DNA of 64,000 nucleotides, taken from contig NC_064616.1 of NCBI RefSeq assembly GCF_023898315.1, positions 293,039,205-293,103,204 on the forward strand, given 5' to 3'. This document shows positions 10,681 to 21,434 of this stretch, one piece after another (positions within the stretch are counted from its first letter, which is position 1; each line of letters starts with the position of its first letter). The notes under the pieces are model-generated. The model did not search any database, had not been told where the DNA came from, and saw only the letters and a program-made list of their open reading frames with translations. Position numbers and translations under genes: made by a program. This stretch comes from Schistocerca nitens (Eukaryota > Arthropoda > Insecta > Orthoptera > Acrididae).

Positions 10681-11510
10681 TCCCCTAAAGTTCCTGTCGA
10701 CGAGGACGAGGCATCGGACATGGATGTTAACTGTGTGCTTTCTCAAACAAGTAAGTTTTTTGTTACTGTTCGTGTTCTGGATAAAGACATTCGCATGCAA
10801 GTGGACACTGGCTCTGCAGTAACTCTTATTAATTCTCGCACGTATTTGGAGTTGGGCTCCCCTCCCTTGTCTCCAGTTACGCGAAATCTGAGGACTTATA
10901 ATAAACAGAAAATTCCTATCGTTGGCCAGTTTGATGCTTCCACTGCCTACAAGTTTGTTGTTCGGCCCCTCACGTTTTATGTGGTGGATCATGCGGGCAC
11001 CGAAAATCTGATCATGCGGGCACCGAAAATCTGTTCGGTTAGCAGCCACAGAAGCAGGTTCGTTCCGCACTTCCTTCTTGTCCACGTTGTTTCGTATAGC
11101 ATGACAGGGCCGCGTGTCCAGAGCGTTGGGCCACGTGTAATTCATGTAGGAAAAAAGGCCACATTGCTTCTGTGTGTCAGTCCCCTAAAGTTCCTGTCGA
11201 CGAGGACGAGGCATCGGACATGGATGTTAACTGTGTGCTTTCTCAAACAAATAAGTTTTTTGTTACTGTTCGTGTTCTGGATAAAGACATTCGCATGCAA
11301 GTGGACACTGGCTCTGCAGTAACTCTTATTAATTCTCGCACGTATTTGGAGTTGGGCTCCCCTCCCTTGTCTCCAGTTACGCGAAATCTGAGGACTTATA
11401 ATAAACAGAAAATTCCTATCGTTGGCCAGTTTGATGCTTCCACTGCCTACAAGTCTGTTGTTCGGCCCCTCACGTTTTATGTGGTGGATCATGCAGGCAC
11501 CGAAAATCTG
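10541..11510 (+). repeat. 500-bp tandem duplication across gag-protease
   Basis: 10,541-11,009 repeats at 11,041-11,509 with a constant offset of 500. I count about five differences, including TAG versus CAG at 10,543/11,043. The first copy also ends with a 23-bp direct repeat (10,987-11,009 and 11,010-11,032, beginning GATCATGCGGGCACC). Because 500 is not a multiple of 3, the duplication shifts gag out of phase with the intact pol frame. Both copies carry the protease active-site motif VDTGSAVTLI. Confidence 0.93.
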
Positions 11511-14495
11511 TTCGGTTATAATGCTTTCCAGTTGTTTGGGTTCTCCATTGATGATGATGTGCACCTCATATCTGAGGATATTCCGTATCAACAGCTGGAT
11601 GGATTGTGTTCTGATTTCTCGTCTGTGTTCTCTGCTGGTCTGGGTCATGCCAAGGATTTTGAAGCCCACATTACTCTTAAACCTACAGCTCGCCCTAAGT
11701 TTTTCCGGGCACGCCCTATTCCGATGGCGTTGCGTGCACCTGTCAAGGCTGAGATAGACCGGTTAACAGCTTCAGGGATTCTCCTTCCTGTTACCTCCAG
11801 CAAATGGGCATCGCCAATCGTGGTGGTTTCTAAACCAAACGGGAGTCTGCGATTGTGTGGCGATTTTAAAGCCACTGTCAACGCTCAGAGCCTCATTGAC
11901 ACTTATCCTCTTCCCCGTCCTGAGGAGTTATTTACCAAGCTCGCTGGGGGCCAGTTCTTTTCCAAACTTGACTTATCGGAGGCGTACCATCAGTTGCCGT
12001 TGGATGCGTCTTCCAAGGAATTTCTCGTCATCAACACTCCTTGTGGGTTGTATCAGTACCAGCGGTTACCATTTGGGGTCGCTAGCGCGCCGGCCATTTT
12101 TCAGCGGTTTTTGGAACAGCTCACCGCTTCTGTTCCTGGCTGCATCAACTACCTGGATGACATTGTTGTCACGGGGGCCTCCACTGAGGAGCACCTTCGC
12201 AATTTGCGTTCATTATTTCGGGTTCTGCATTCGGCTGGGTTGAAGTGCAATCTGGACAAGTCACAGTTCTTCCAACCCTCCATTGTGTATCATTGTTTCC
12301 ACTTGTCCCGTGAGGGTATACGTCCTCTACTTCAGCACGTTGCGGCCATTACCGCTCTACCCCGGCCGTCTACGGTCAAAGAACTTCAAGCGTTTCTAGG
12401 CAAGATTGCTTATTATCACAAATTCATTCCATCTGCGGCGCCGGTGTCTCATCCTCTGCATCAGCTGTTATGCAAAAACGTTCCTTTCTGTTGGTCCGAC
12501 GAGTGTGAGCAGGCTTTTGTCCGCCTGAAGGCTCATTTGCAGTCGGCGCCTTGTCTTGCCACATTCCGTCTGGGTCAGCACTTGGTTCTGGCGACTGACG
12601 CGTCACAGTATGGCCTAGGGGCTGTTCTCGCCCATCGGTATGAGGATGGGTCGGAACGACCCATCGCCTATGCTTCCAAGACCCTCAATGATGCCCAACG
12701 GCGTTACTCTCAAATCGAAAAGGAGGCGCTCGCTATCATTTATGCTCTAAAAAAGTTCAGCGTTTTTTTGTATGGTTCTAAGTTTCACCTCATCACCGAC
12801 CACAAGCCGCTGGTCTCTCTGTTCAGCCCCTCGGCGTCGCTTCCAGATGAGGCAGCTCACCGCCTGCAACGTTGGGCCTTATACTTGTCTCGTTTTCACT
12901 ATGAGATTCACTATCACCCCACAGCCCAGCACGCCAACGCTGACGCGTTGTCGCGTTTGCCGATGGGCCCCGACCCGGTTTTCGATCGAGATGAACTACT
13001 CTGTTTCCACATTGATGAGGAAGAACGTCGTGCGGTCGAGGGTTTTCCGCTTACAGGTTCGCAGGTCGCGTCGGCTACTGCGCGGGACCCGGTCCTGTGT
13101 CAGGTGATCGGTTTTGTTCAACGGGGTTGGCCGGACAGGACCAAGGGCTGGGCATCGGATCCCCTCCACAACTACCATGCCTTGCGCCTTCATCTGTCTG
13201 TTCATGAGGGTGTTATTCTTCTGGCCACGGATGGCGCATCTCCGCGGGTCGTGGTGCCAGCTTCTCTTCCTAAAGATGTTCTCAAACTACTGCATGAAGG
13301 CCATTGGGGGATTTCTCGGACTAAGTCCCTGGCCCGCAGGCATGTTTATTGGCCCGGTATCGATTCGGACATCACCCACATGGTCGCTGCGTGTGGTCAG
13401 TGTGCTCAACAACTGACTGCACCCCGTACAATGCCCTCTCCGTGGCCTGATCCGGCGCAGCCATGGGAACGGGTGCACGCTGACTTTGCCGGCCCCTTCC
13501 TCGGCACATATTGGCTACTGTTGATTGACGCCTTCTCGAAGTTCCCGTTTGTTGTTCGATGTCCGTCGCCCACCACTGCGGCGACGACGCTGGCTTTGTC
13601 CAAAATCTTTGCTCTAGAAGGTCTTCCATCCACAATTGTCACGGACAACGGCCCTCAGTTCTCTTCACAGGACTTCCGTGATTTATGTACTGGACAAGGG
13701 ATTCATCATGTTACCGCACCGCCCTTCCATCCCCAATCGAATGGGGAGGTCGAGCGCCTTGTCCGCACTTTCAAAAGCCAGATGAAAAAATTCCTTACTG
13801 ATTTTTCTACCGATGACGCTCTGTTGCACTTTCTGAGTTCTTATCGCTTCACGCCTCTGGGTGATCGCAGCCCTGCTGAACGTTTGCATGGCCGCCAACC
13901 GCGCACTCTACTGTACCTGCTTCACCCTGTCAGGCCTAGTACTGTGTCCCCTAGTGCGGGAAAATACTCGGTGGGCGCCGACGTGTGGGCACGAGGTTAT
14001 GGATCTCGCCCTAAATGGATTCCAGGGGTGGTCAAGTCTCTTCGCGGCCACCGGCTTTGTGAAATACGTACGGACGACGGCATGGTTGTTTGCCATTACG
14101 ACCAGATGCGCCCACGAGTGGTGGCCACGCCGGTGCCACCGCCCCTTCTTTCGGCTCCACCAGCCCGAGAGGCCAGTCCTGTCACTGCTGCCGATCTCCC
14201 GTGCGTGTTGCTGCAGACAACGTCACTGCCGCTTCCGAGTACGCCGAAACCGGCCCCAGTCGCGACGCCGCCTTCTCCGGGACCCATCTCGCTGGAGCAC
14301 ACCCCCAGGTCCACGACACCTATGGATGCTGCTCCGGAGTTTTCACCCATCATCTCGTCCAGGAGGCATGCTCCACACACAAGCTTCCGTCCTGGACATT
14401 TTCGACCATATTCTCGTGTTTCTTCGCAGGATCTTCTCTGGGTCTCCCACGAGGCCATGGATGTCTCCGCACTGTCCGTGTCTCCAAGGAAGTGA
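11172..14495 (+). CDS. pol: Gypsy pol polyprotein: protease, RT, RNase H, integrase
   Basis: Uninterrupted 1107-codon frame in the second copy of the duplication; its first ATG sits within the last zinc knuckle and is not a natural start. Domains: aspartic protease (DTGS, residues 45-48), RT (LDLSEAYHQ 266-274; YLDD 327-330), RNase H (ATDAS 474-478; TDHKP 542-546), integrase zinc domain (H708, H711, C741, C744) and integrase core with the D, D-35-E triad at D771, D825 and E861 (VTDNGPQF, HPQSNGEVER). A Pro/Ser-rich tail follows. Together they make and integrate the element's cDNA. The usual YLG motif after the RT palm is changed to VYHCFH. With gag broken upstream it is probably not expressed as a functional polyprotein. 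Confidence 0.92.
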   Translation: MCQSPKVPVDEDEASDMDVNCVLSQTNKFFVTVRVLDKDIRMQVDTGSAVTLINSRTYLELGSPPLSPVTRNLRTYNKQKIPIVGQFDASTAYKSVVRPLTFYVVDHAGTENLFGYNAFQLFGFSIDDDVHLISEDIPYQQLDGLCSDFSSVFSAGLGHAKDFEAHITLKPTARPKFFRARPIPMALRAPVKAEIDRLTASGILLPVTSSKWASPIVVVSKPNGSLRLCGDFKATVNAQSLIDTYPLPRPEELFTKLAGGQFFSKLDLSEAYHQLPLDASSKEFLVINTPCGLYQYQRLPFGVASAPAIFQRFLEQLTASVPGCINYLDDIVVTGASTEEHLRNLRSLFRVLHSAGLKCNLDKSQFFQPSIVYHCFHLSREGIRPLLQHVAAITALPRPSTVKELQAFLGKIAYYHKFIPSAAPVSHPLHQLLCKNVPFCWSDECEQAFVRLKAHLQSAPCLATFRLGQHLVLATDASQYGLGAVLAHRYEDGSERPIAYASKTLNDAQRRYSQIEKEALAIIYALKKFSVFLYGSKFHLITDHKPLVSLFSPSASLPDEAAHRLQRWALYLSRFHYEIHYHPTAQHANADALSRLPMGPDPVFDRDELLCFHIDEEERRAVEGFPLTGSQVASATARDPVLCQVIGFVQRGWPDRTKGWASDPLHNYHALRLHLSVHEGVILLATDGASPRVVVPASLPKDVLKLLHEGHWGISRTKSLARRHVYWPGIDSDITHMVAACGQCAQQLTAPRTMPSPWPDPAQPWERVHADFAGPFLGTYWLLLIDAFSKFPFVVRCPSPTTAATTLALSKIFALEGLPSTIVTDNGPQFSSQDFRDLCTGQGIHHVTAPPFHPQSNGEVERLVRTFKSQMKKFLTDFSTDDALLHFLSSYRFTPLGDRSPAERLHGRQPRTLLYLLHPVRPSTVSPSAGKYSVGADVWARGYGSRPKWIPGVVKSLRGHRLCEIRTDDGMVVCHYDQMRPRVVATPVPPPLLSAPPAREASPVTAADLPCVLLQTTSLPLPSTPKPAPVATPPSPGPISLEHTPRSTTPMDAAPEFSPIISSRRHAPHTSFRPGHFRPYSRVSSQDLLWVSHEAMDVSALSVSPRK

Positions 14496-14514
14496 GTGTC
14501 TTTTTTTTTTTCAA

Positions 14515-14525
14515 TGGGGGAAAAG
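14515..14525 (+). other. polypurine tract
   Basis: TGGGGGAAAAG directly abuts the 3' LTR at 14,526, the expected position of the plus-strand primer. A T-rich stretch precedes it. Confidence 0.75.
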
Positions 14526-14760
14526 TGTTGTGACAGTGCCACGAGATTTAAAAGTGCCGCTACGTCAGTACGCGAACACGGCGATAGAGGCGCTCCGCAG
14601 CTCGGCTGAGCGCGGGAACGCCACCTAGCTATGAACGGCGCCGGCCGCATGTCACGGCACGGCAGTTGAGTGACAGATACGGAGTTGGTAGTATGAAACT
14701 CACTATTGTTCCTATGTTTGTATATCCACGCAAATTATTAGTGAATTAAAGGTTATAACA
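14526..14760 (+). repeat. 3' LTR
   Basis: 235 bp, same ends as the 5' LTR, followed by AAGAA. Confidence 0.92.
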
Positions 14761-15600
14761 AAGAAGCCAGAGAAGCCCTAGAGATATTGCATGAAATCGC
14801 AGCCAGAACAGGACTACAAATATCATATGAAAAAAACCAGTACGTGGACACAAAATCTACAGACAGAAACCCATTGATAACAAAGTATGGAAAGATAACA
14901 CAAGTAGAAAGTTTCAAATACCTGGGGGAGATTATACAGAAAACAGGACTGAATTCAACAGCCAATGAAGAAAGGGTTACAAAACTACAAAAAGCATACA
15001 GACTTACATGGAACCATTACAATAAAAGAAATATTTCCGTCAATGCCAAATTAAGACATTACAAAACAGTAGTCTTACCTGAGGCCTTGTATGCCTCAGA
15101 AACAACAGTAATGAGAGGAAGAACTAAAATCAAAGAAATGGAAAAGCAAGAGAGGAAAATTCTGAGAAAGATCTGTGGGCCAGTTCAGAGGCAGGGGATC
15201 TGGATAAAGAGACCAACAAAGGAATTGTACAAACAGGCAGAGACAATTACAGACAATATCCAAAAAAGAAGGGCAAAATTCTATGGGCACATTCATAGGA
15301 TGAATGAAAATAGGCTGACCAAGAAGATTTTTAACATAGTGGTGACGAATAAGGTGAAAACTAACTGGGTAAAGGAAACCATGGAAGACCTCAAAAATCT
15401 AAACATCTCCACAGAAGAAATATCAAACAGAGGAAAATACTGAGAACAAATCAACAAACAGAAATTCGAAGAAACACCAAAAGAGAAGAAACCAGGAAAG
15501 TGGACAGAAGAGAGGACGAAGAAACACAGTGAATTTATGAAAGGTTTTTGGGAAGAGAAAAGAAAGAGACAGAAAAAAGTGCCATGAATTTGAAATGTAC
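14761..15600 (+). pseudogene. LINE-D ORF C-terminal part
   Basis: Resumes the LINE-D frame directly after the Gypsy TSD. Open from 14,761 to TGA at 15,441-15,443, with TGLQISYEKNQ, VESFKYLGEII (the RT KxLG motif) and LRHYKTVVLPEALYASE, typical of the thumb and C-terminus of RTE-like enzymes. More weakly coding Lys/Glu-rich sequence follows to about 15,590. The phase across the insertion is preserved when one AAGAA copy is discounted, so the LTR element alone interrupted it. Confidence 0.85.
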
Positions 15601-15693
15601 CAATTTATGTACCATGTTGTCATTGTGAATATTGATTGTGTTTTAACGCTCTCCTTAATGGTCAATTAACGATAATAATAATAAAAGCTATAA

Positions 15694-16229
15694 ATGTAGG
15701 TTTGCCTTAAATCAACCTCATGTGTTCTTTGATTTATCTGTAATCCCACCTAATCTTCTACCAGTTTTTCCATTCTTCTGTAATGAATTTGTATAAGCGT
15801 CTTGCAACCATGACTTATTAAACTGGTAGTTTGGTAATCTTCATACATGTCAACAACTGCTTTCTTTGGAATTGGAATCACCACATTCTTTTTGAAGTCT
15901 GAGGGTATTTTGCCTGTCTCATACATCTTGCATGCCAGATGTAAGAGTTTAGTCACGGCTGGGTCCCCAATGCTATCAATAGTTCTGACGGAGGGTCATC
16001 TACACCCAGGGTCTTACTTCAACTTAGATCTTTCAGAGCTTTGTTGAAACTCTTACTGCAATATTGTATCTTCCATCTCCAGCCATGTCCACTTCCCTTT
16101 CTATAATACTGATTTCAATTTCATCTCCCTCTCTATACTCCTCCTGCCTTTCGGGCTTCCCTTCTTTGCTTGGGACTGGTTTATCAGTCCTACAATGGTA
16201 AACGAATCGGAGCATATGACAATTAAAAT
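15694..16229 (-). pseudogene. LINE-C1 reverse transcriptase, fingers part
   Basis: Reading from 15,956 down: KMYETGKIPSDFKKNVVIPI and a decayed DYQTTSLISHGCKTL, which correspond to RT fingers motifs (IPKK, YRPISL-like). Above 16,000 only traces are readable, including EYREGDEIEIS. The element ends at 16,229 by 5' truncation and has no endonuclease. Confidence 0.7.
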
Positions 16230-16238
16230 AATCTGTGT

Positions 16239-19040
16239 CACTAGATGTACTGTGTGGCCTGATACAGGGTGAAGATCTCTACTGTAAATACTGACCAGTG
16301 TTTTGGAAACTGATACTGAAAATAGTCAGTGGCAATGACAAAGGCACACCGGACAAAGGTCAGTCTTAGAGCCATCAGCGTACACAAAGGTGCTATTGCT
16401 AATTTTTGTACGTAGTTGGAGCAACTTACAGCGATAGAATCCGGAATACTTTCCTTAGGAAGCAAATAAAGTCAAAGATGAACATGGGTGTGAATCTTTC
16501 ACAAGCTCGGCTTTCGCGCAAAGCCAAGGTTGAGAAGGTTCACACCCATTGTGAATGTGGTAGGTAGCATGAAGTTAAGCTGCTGGAGCAATAGCCAAAA
16601 GCGAACTCTGAGAGGTAACAGAGGAAGACACACCCCATACTGTTGGTAAAGGCGATAGTTTGGCAGCGTGTGCATAGAGACTCAACAGGGCTAGTGTAAA
16701 AGGCGCCAGTGACCGAACGGATTCCATTATGCTGGATCATATTAAGATGGCAGATGGATGGACATGAGATGAATTAACGAAACACCCACAGCCTAGTTTT
16801 GAACGGACATGGGATCAGTACAAACAGAGGACGGTGGTCTACCTGCTCCCCAGGAAGTACCGCTTAAGACACATGCAACACTGATGGACCGGGTATAGTG
16901 GGTGGCCAGGTAAGACACATGGGAGGACCAAGAAAATTTTTTACCAAGCATGAGCCCCAGGAATTTCACAGTTTCAGTGAATGGAAGAGCAACATGCCCA
17001 ATATGTAAAGAAGGTGGAAGAAGTCCACTGCGCCACCAGAAATTCAAACAAACAGTTTTGTCAGTGGAAAAGTGAATGCCATTGTTGATGCTCCATGTGT
17101 AAAGATGATCAAGACATCGCTGCCTCACAAGGAGGCATGTTCATGGAGAACTACAATAGATCACCAAGTTGTCAAAGAAAAGGGAGCGGTAGCTGCCCAG
17201 TGAGAGATACTTCCATAATAGGGTTAATGGCTATAGCAAAGAGAACACTGAGGTGAAGCCTTGAGACACTCTGTTCTCCGGCATGAAGGTGTCCAACAAT
17301 GTCGAATCTGCAAGTACCTTGAAACTTTGGTCTTTTAAAAATTCCTGAAGGAAATGGGGCAGGTGGCCTCAGAAACCCCACGTGTATAGAGTGGGGAGGA
17401 TACCAGTACTTCAGCAAGTGCTGTAGGCTTTCTCTAAATCAAAAAACATGGCCACAGTCTGGTATTTCCACAGAAAACCATTCATTACATGGGTTGACAA
17501 AGTGACGAGATAGTCAATTGCAGAATGGCGTGCTCAAAATCCAAAATGTGCAATGGATAGTAGATTGCAAGATTCAAGCCACCTTACCAGCAGGCCATGA
17601 ACTATACATTCCATAACCCTGCAAACACAGTTGGTGAGAGAAATGGGGTGGTAGTTAGAATGAAGGCTTTTGTCCTTATCGGGCTTAGGTATGGGTACGA
17701 CAAGGGCTTCACGCCATGTTCAGGGAAACATGCCATCAGCCCAAATGCAATCATACGTATGAAGCATGATTTAGCTCCTCACAGTAAAGGCAGCATTGTA
17801 GCAGTCACGATTCTGAGAGGAGAAGGCTATCATCTGGGCCTTCTGCACTCATCTACAAGGGAGTAAGGTGGGGTGATGGGCAGAGTTCTAAATCTCCACA
17901 AAGTAGCGACCTAAGGTGTTAGAGATAGCAACAGGGTCCACAATGACATCACCTGCTATAATTGAGTGGAAATTGCGGACTGGACCTTGATCCCAGAGAG
18001 CCAACAGAGGTTACCTCACATGACAGAAGAGGGATTGAAATTGTAAAAAACCCTAGTAAATGAAATTTAGCTAGCTTGTTTGTATCCCAAAGAATGAGAT
18101 GACACTGCGCATGCATCTGTTATAATGAATACAGTTTTCCATCGTAGGATGACGGTCAAAATATGGGGACCACGACTCCACACGTGACTCACGTCATAGC
18201 ATACCTCAGTCCACCAAGGGACTGCGACACGGTGCGGTAAAGACAAAATGTGAGGTACAGAACGTACTGCAGCAGTAAGGATAACATTTGTAAGGTACTC
18301 AACCTGGTCATCACAACTGGCAAAATGTTGTTTGTCAAAGGTTGTCGAGTATAGCCTTCAGGTGGCCTTAGGAAGCTGCCAGTTGGGTTTAGATGTATGT
18401 GGGGTAGGCGTCAGCAACCGCATAGCACACAGGAAATGGTTACTTGTGAACGTGTCAGACAGAACAGAGCACTCGAGATGACAGGCAAGCTAACCAGTGC
18501 AGAATGAGAGGTCCAAGTGGGAATAGGTGTGCGAGGAGTCTGAAAGGAACGCGGCTACTCCAGTGTTACAACAAATCAGGTTGAGTTGATGGAGATCAGC
18601 CAAGAGGACACCTCTCGGACAGGTTATGGAAGAGCCCCAAAAGAGGATTGATGTGCATTAAAGTCACTGAACAGCAAAAAAGGGACAGAGACCCGAAAAA
18701 TAAGCTGGAAAAAGCCTGCCCTGGTGACACCAAATGATGGAGGGATATAGGCATTACAAAGAGGAGAGGTGAAGCACGGAACGATTAGGCAGACTGCAAG
18801 AGCTTGCAGCCCAAGGTTCAGTGAAATGGTTTGGCTATGATCATCATCCTGTATGAGCAGCAAGATCCCCCCCCCATGAGATGGAATGCCAAGCGGACCA
18901 TAATGAAATGCAAACACGAGGATGCGATTTTGTTTCTCAGAGGCAGAAAACAAGCAGACACTAAGATTCCAAGAGCAGCTGTAATTCCTCCTTTTTGGAT
19001 TTAATGCCACAAACATTCCATTGGAGAGTCATAATGGGGA
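16239..19040 (-). pseudogene. LINE-A2 ORF2: endonuclease, RT and start of RNase H
   Basis: Read from 19,030 downwards. The endonuclease includes ASEKQNRILVFAFHYGPLG, GGGILLLIQDDDHSQT and LLFSDFNAHQSSFGALP (SDFNAH near 18,660 is the catalytic region, normally GDFNAH). RT traces follow: VLFAIAINPIMEV (about 17,240), a damaged FADD box reading FFDNLVIYC (about 17,180) and VKFLGLMLGKKFSW (about 16,960). RNase H begins near 16,460 and reaches LYQATQ at 16,260. Stops and frameshifts are frequent between 17,400 and 18,600. The remaining RNase H lies at 4790-5580. Confidence 0.75.
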
Positions 19041-19306
19041 AAGTGGAGGAGGGAACAAATGACAAATGAAGGGTTGTCACCTCAGCAGTCGCCTTTGAAG
19101 ACTTACTGCTAAAGGGTGCAGAGGCTGAAGGAGCCTGTTCCCTGAGATCTACAGACGCACTGGAATTCTCTCTGGGTCAGCCTGTGGATTCCAGGGTAGA
19201 AAAATGGTAGGCAGTGCACACCGGCATAATGGAGGTTGGCCAGTTGAGGGTACCACATGGCGATGCCGTTTTAGAGGATCTTCAAGTCATGGCAGATGAA
19301 GATAGA
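19041..19306 (-). pseudogene. LINE-A2 ORF1 C-terminal tail fragment
   Basis: Short stretch between the ORF2 start and the LINE-B2 insertion. Little is readable; its assignment rests on position, matching the Ser/Thr/Pro-rich tail of LINE-A1 ORF1. Confidence 0.4.
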
Positions 19307-21217
19307 GATGTTTGTTGGTTGGTTGATTGGGGTTGAAGGGACCAAGGAGCAAGGTCATCAGTCCCTTGTTTCAAAGGTGGCCCATTCGGACAGATTTACA
19401 TCTCAGAAGACTCAAAACGATAAAAGGCAAAAGGCTAAAAAATGTAAAAGTGCAGTCATGTTGTCAACGGTGAAAACAAAAGGAGTGAAGTCAACAAGTA
19501 GGCAACACCAAGGCTATGCTAGAGGCAGAAAATATGACACCTCTGATGCAGTACAGGCAAGACCACCTGCTATTCAAAAGCATTCAACTGCTAGAATGTA
19601 AAAGTGTGTATTGTAAAAGGAGACTAACCAAATCTAAAAAGTGATAAAAATAGAGTAAAGGGGAGAGAAAAGAGGATCTTGGCCAGGGAGAGGCGTCAGG
19701 AATCTCCAAACACAGCTTACAATGGGAGACACCCCAACCCTCACCAACCTGCCCCTACTCCAGAGGGAGATTACAAACCTTAGAACTGAAAATAAAAACC
19801 ACTTTCACAAAGGAAACAGAGAACCAGTTCAACCATCTGAGAATCGTCTGCCAATATTAAAGGTAAAGTGCGGGGAAGTCTGTACTTAGTACGCAGAGCC
19901 AAAAGAAGGGGACATTGCACCAAAATGTGGGCTACTGACTCAAAGGCTCCACAACCACAAAGTTGGGGTGGCTCAATACGCAAAAGAAAACCATGGGTCA
20001 GCCTGGTATGGCCGATGCAGAGACGACACAGGATAGTCGAGTCCTTTTGGGAGAGGTGGAAGGAATAACGCCATGGAACAGGTGTCACTTTAAGTGCTCG
20101 AAGTTTATTAGACAGGGAGGTAGCCTCCCAAGAGTTGGCCCATGATTGTGCGAAGTGGGATTTGATATGAAGCCGTAAATCTGCCACAGGAGGGGTTACA
20201 GAGAAGGGGCTGGGGGTAAGTGTCTACTCCCCCAGCCAAACAATCAGCAAGCTCATTACCTGGGATACCCACAGGGCCAGGGACCCAAAGAAACTCAATG
20301 GTACAAGCAGCATGGTGAAGATAAGCGAGACGGTCATGGATGGCCGAGACCAAGGGATGTTGGGAAAAAACACCAGTCAGTAGCTTGAAGGCCACTCATT
20401 GAGTCCGTACATAACAAAACGCAGTTGGGTTGGGACTGTTAAATAAAGGTAAGGGCCCGGGAAATTGCCATCAATTTTGCAGTAAATACCCCACATGCAG
20501 TTGGCAGGAGATGATTTTCCATGCCAACAGAGGATGTGAAGGCATATCCCATATGATCAGCAGACTTAGAGCCATCGGTGTAAAAAACAACAGCATCCCG
20601 AAACCCCCATAAAATTTGGCAGAAAAAACAATGGAACACCATCAGGGAAATGGAATCTTTTGGACCTCGTCGGAGATCCATCTGAATCCTGGGATGAGGA
20701 ACTAACCGGGGCAGGGGGAGGGAATGTGGGAGACAGGACAAAGAAGGAAGCTGAAAATCGCAGTGAAGAGACCCAAGTTGGAGCCCAACCGGTGATCTTG
20801 CCTGAGGGCGGGAATCAAGTGGGTGACGTCCTTGGTCTGGGAACAGAATAGAATAGGAAGGATGAGTGGGAGAGGAATGGACAGTGATTGCATAAGAAAC
20901 CAGAAGCTGGGACCGCCGAACAGAATGATGGGGTGGGGATCCCAGCTTCATCTAAGAGACTATCAACAGGGCCAGTAGGGAAGACACCAGTGGCCAAACG
21001 GATACCACAATGGTGGACCAGATCCAGGAGGCGCAGTGTCGAAGGAGCAGCTGAACCATAAACTTCACAACCATTGTCCAAGCGAGACAGCACTACAGCC
21101 CGATAAAGGCAGAGAAGAGTGGAACGATCAACACCCCAAGAGGTGTTGGCGAGAAAGCGAAGGACATAGAGTTTACAGAAACATCCTATCTTCACAAGCC
21201 TGATATGAAGCAGCCAA

Positions 21218-21434
21218 GCCTGCATCTCGTGGTCGTGTGGTAGTGTTCTCGCTTCCCACGCCCGGGTTCCCGGATTCGATTCCTGGCGGGGTCAGGGATT
21301 TTCTCTGCCTCGTGATGGCTGGGTGTTGTGTGCTGTCCTTAGGATAGTTAGGTTTAAGTAGTTCTAAGTTCTAGGGGACTTATGACCACAGCAGTTGAGT
21401 CCCATAGTGCTCAGAGCCATTTGAATTTTTTTTT
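21218..21434 (+). mobile_element. tRNA-derived SINE 2, in LINE-B2 RT
   Basis: Plus-strand SINE. Its head resembles a glycine tRNA: box A near 21,230 (GTGGTCGTGTGGTAGTG), TTCTCGCTTCCCACGC, box B variant GGATTCGATTCC (21,272-21,283). The tail matches SINE 1 from TGTCCTTAGG onward and ends with GTGCTCAGAGCCATTTGAA and a T run. TSD TGAAGCAGCCAA at 21,206-21,217 and 21,435-21,446. Confidence 0.92.

Larger units (their letters stand above)
9266..14760 (+). mobile_element. Ty3/Gypsy LTR retrotransposon, 5.5 kb, with complete pol frame
   Basis: Flanked by two 235-bp LTRs that start TGTTGTGACAG and end GGTTATAACA, with the 5-bp TSD AAGAA at 9261-9265 and 14,761-14,765. Inside lie a primer-binding-site candidate, gag, protease, RT, RNase H and integrase in Ty3/Gypsy order, then a purine tract. 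No env frame is seen. By eye the LTRs differ at 11 of 235 positions, five of them at CpG sites where the 5' LTR has lost the CpG. Gag is broken by a SINE and a frameshift, and a 500-bp tandem duplication breaks the gag-pol junction. Pol resembles Mag/K02A2.6-like Gypsy elements; that clade call is a guess. Confidence 0.92.
6660..15682 (+). mobile_element. LINE-D: EN-RT LINE, full length about 3.5 kb without its insert
   Basis: Plus-strand single-ORF LINE of RTE-like layout: 5' UTR 6660-6935, endonuclease-RT frame 6936-9265 and 14,761-15,450, 3' UTR and a (GATAAT)AATAAT tail at 15,671-15,682. An 11-bp TSD, AAAAGCTATAA, lies at 6649-6659 and 15,683-15,693, so it inserted into the RT of LINE-C1 in opposite orientation. 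It is itself interrupted after the FADD motif by a Ty3/Gypsy element with a 5-bp TSD. Without that element it is about 3.5 kb, a normal full length for RTE-type LINEs. Confidence 0.85.
5581..16229 (-). mobile_element. LINE-C1: RTE-like LINE, 5'-truncated, split by LINE-D
   Basis: Occupies 5581-6659 and 15,683-16,229 on the minus strand. The TSD AATCTGTGT flanks it at 5572-5580 and 16,230-16,238, inside the LINE-A2 RNase H. Its 3' end has a (GTT)n stretch at 5583-5596, i.e. a (CAA)n tail as in LINE-C2. The reverse-transcriptase frame runs through the LINE-D insertion point: KPTFIAFVDLEK lies across 15,710-15,683 and resumes at 6649. Divergence from C2 and multiple stops show it is old. Confidence 0.8.

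Noticed and set aside
10642-11669. Two long minus-strand frames (167 and 175 codons) that look alike
   Set aside because: They are antisense shadows of the duplicated Gypsy protease region; their similarity reflects the 500-bp duplication.
13861-14650. Plus- and minus-strand frames of 147-255 codons overlapping the end of pol
   Set aside because: GC-rich shadows of pol and the 3' LTR; checked as an env candidate, but no signal peptide, transmembrane segment or known motif is visible.
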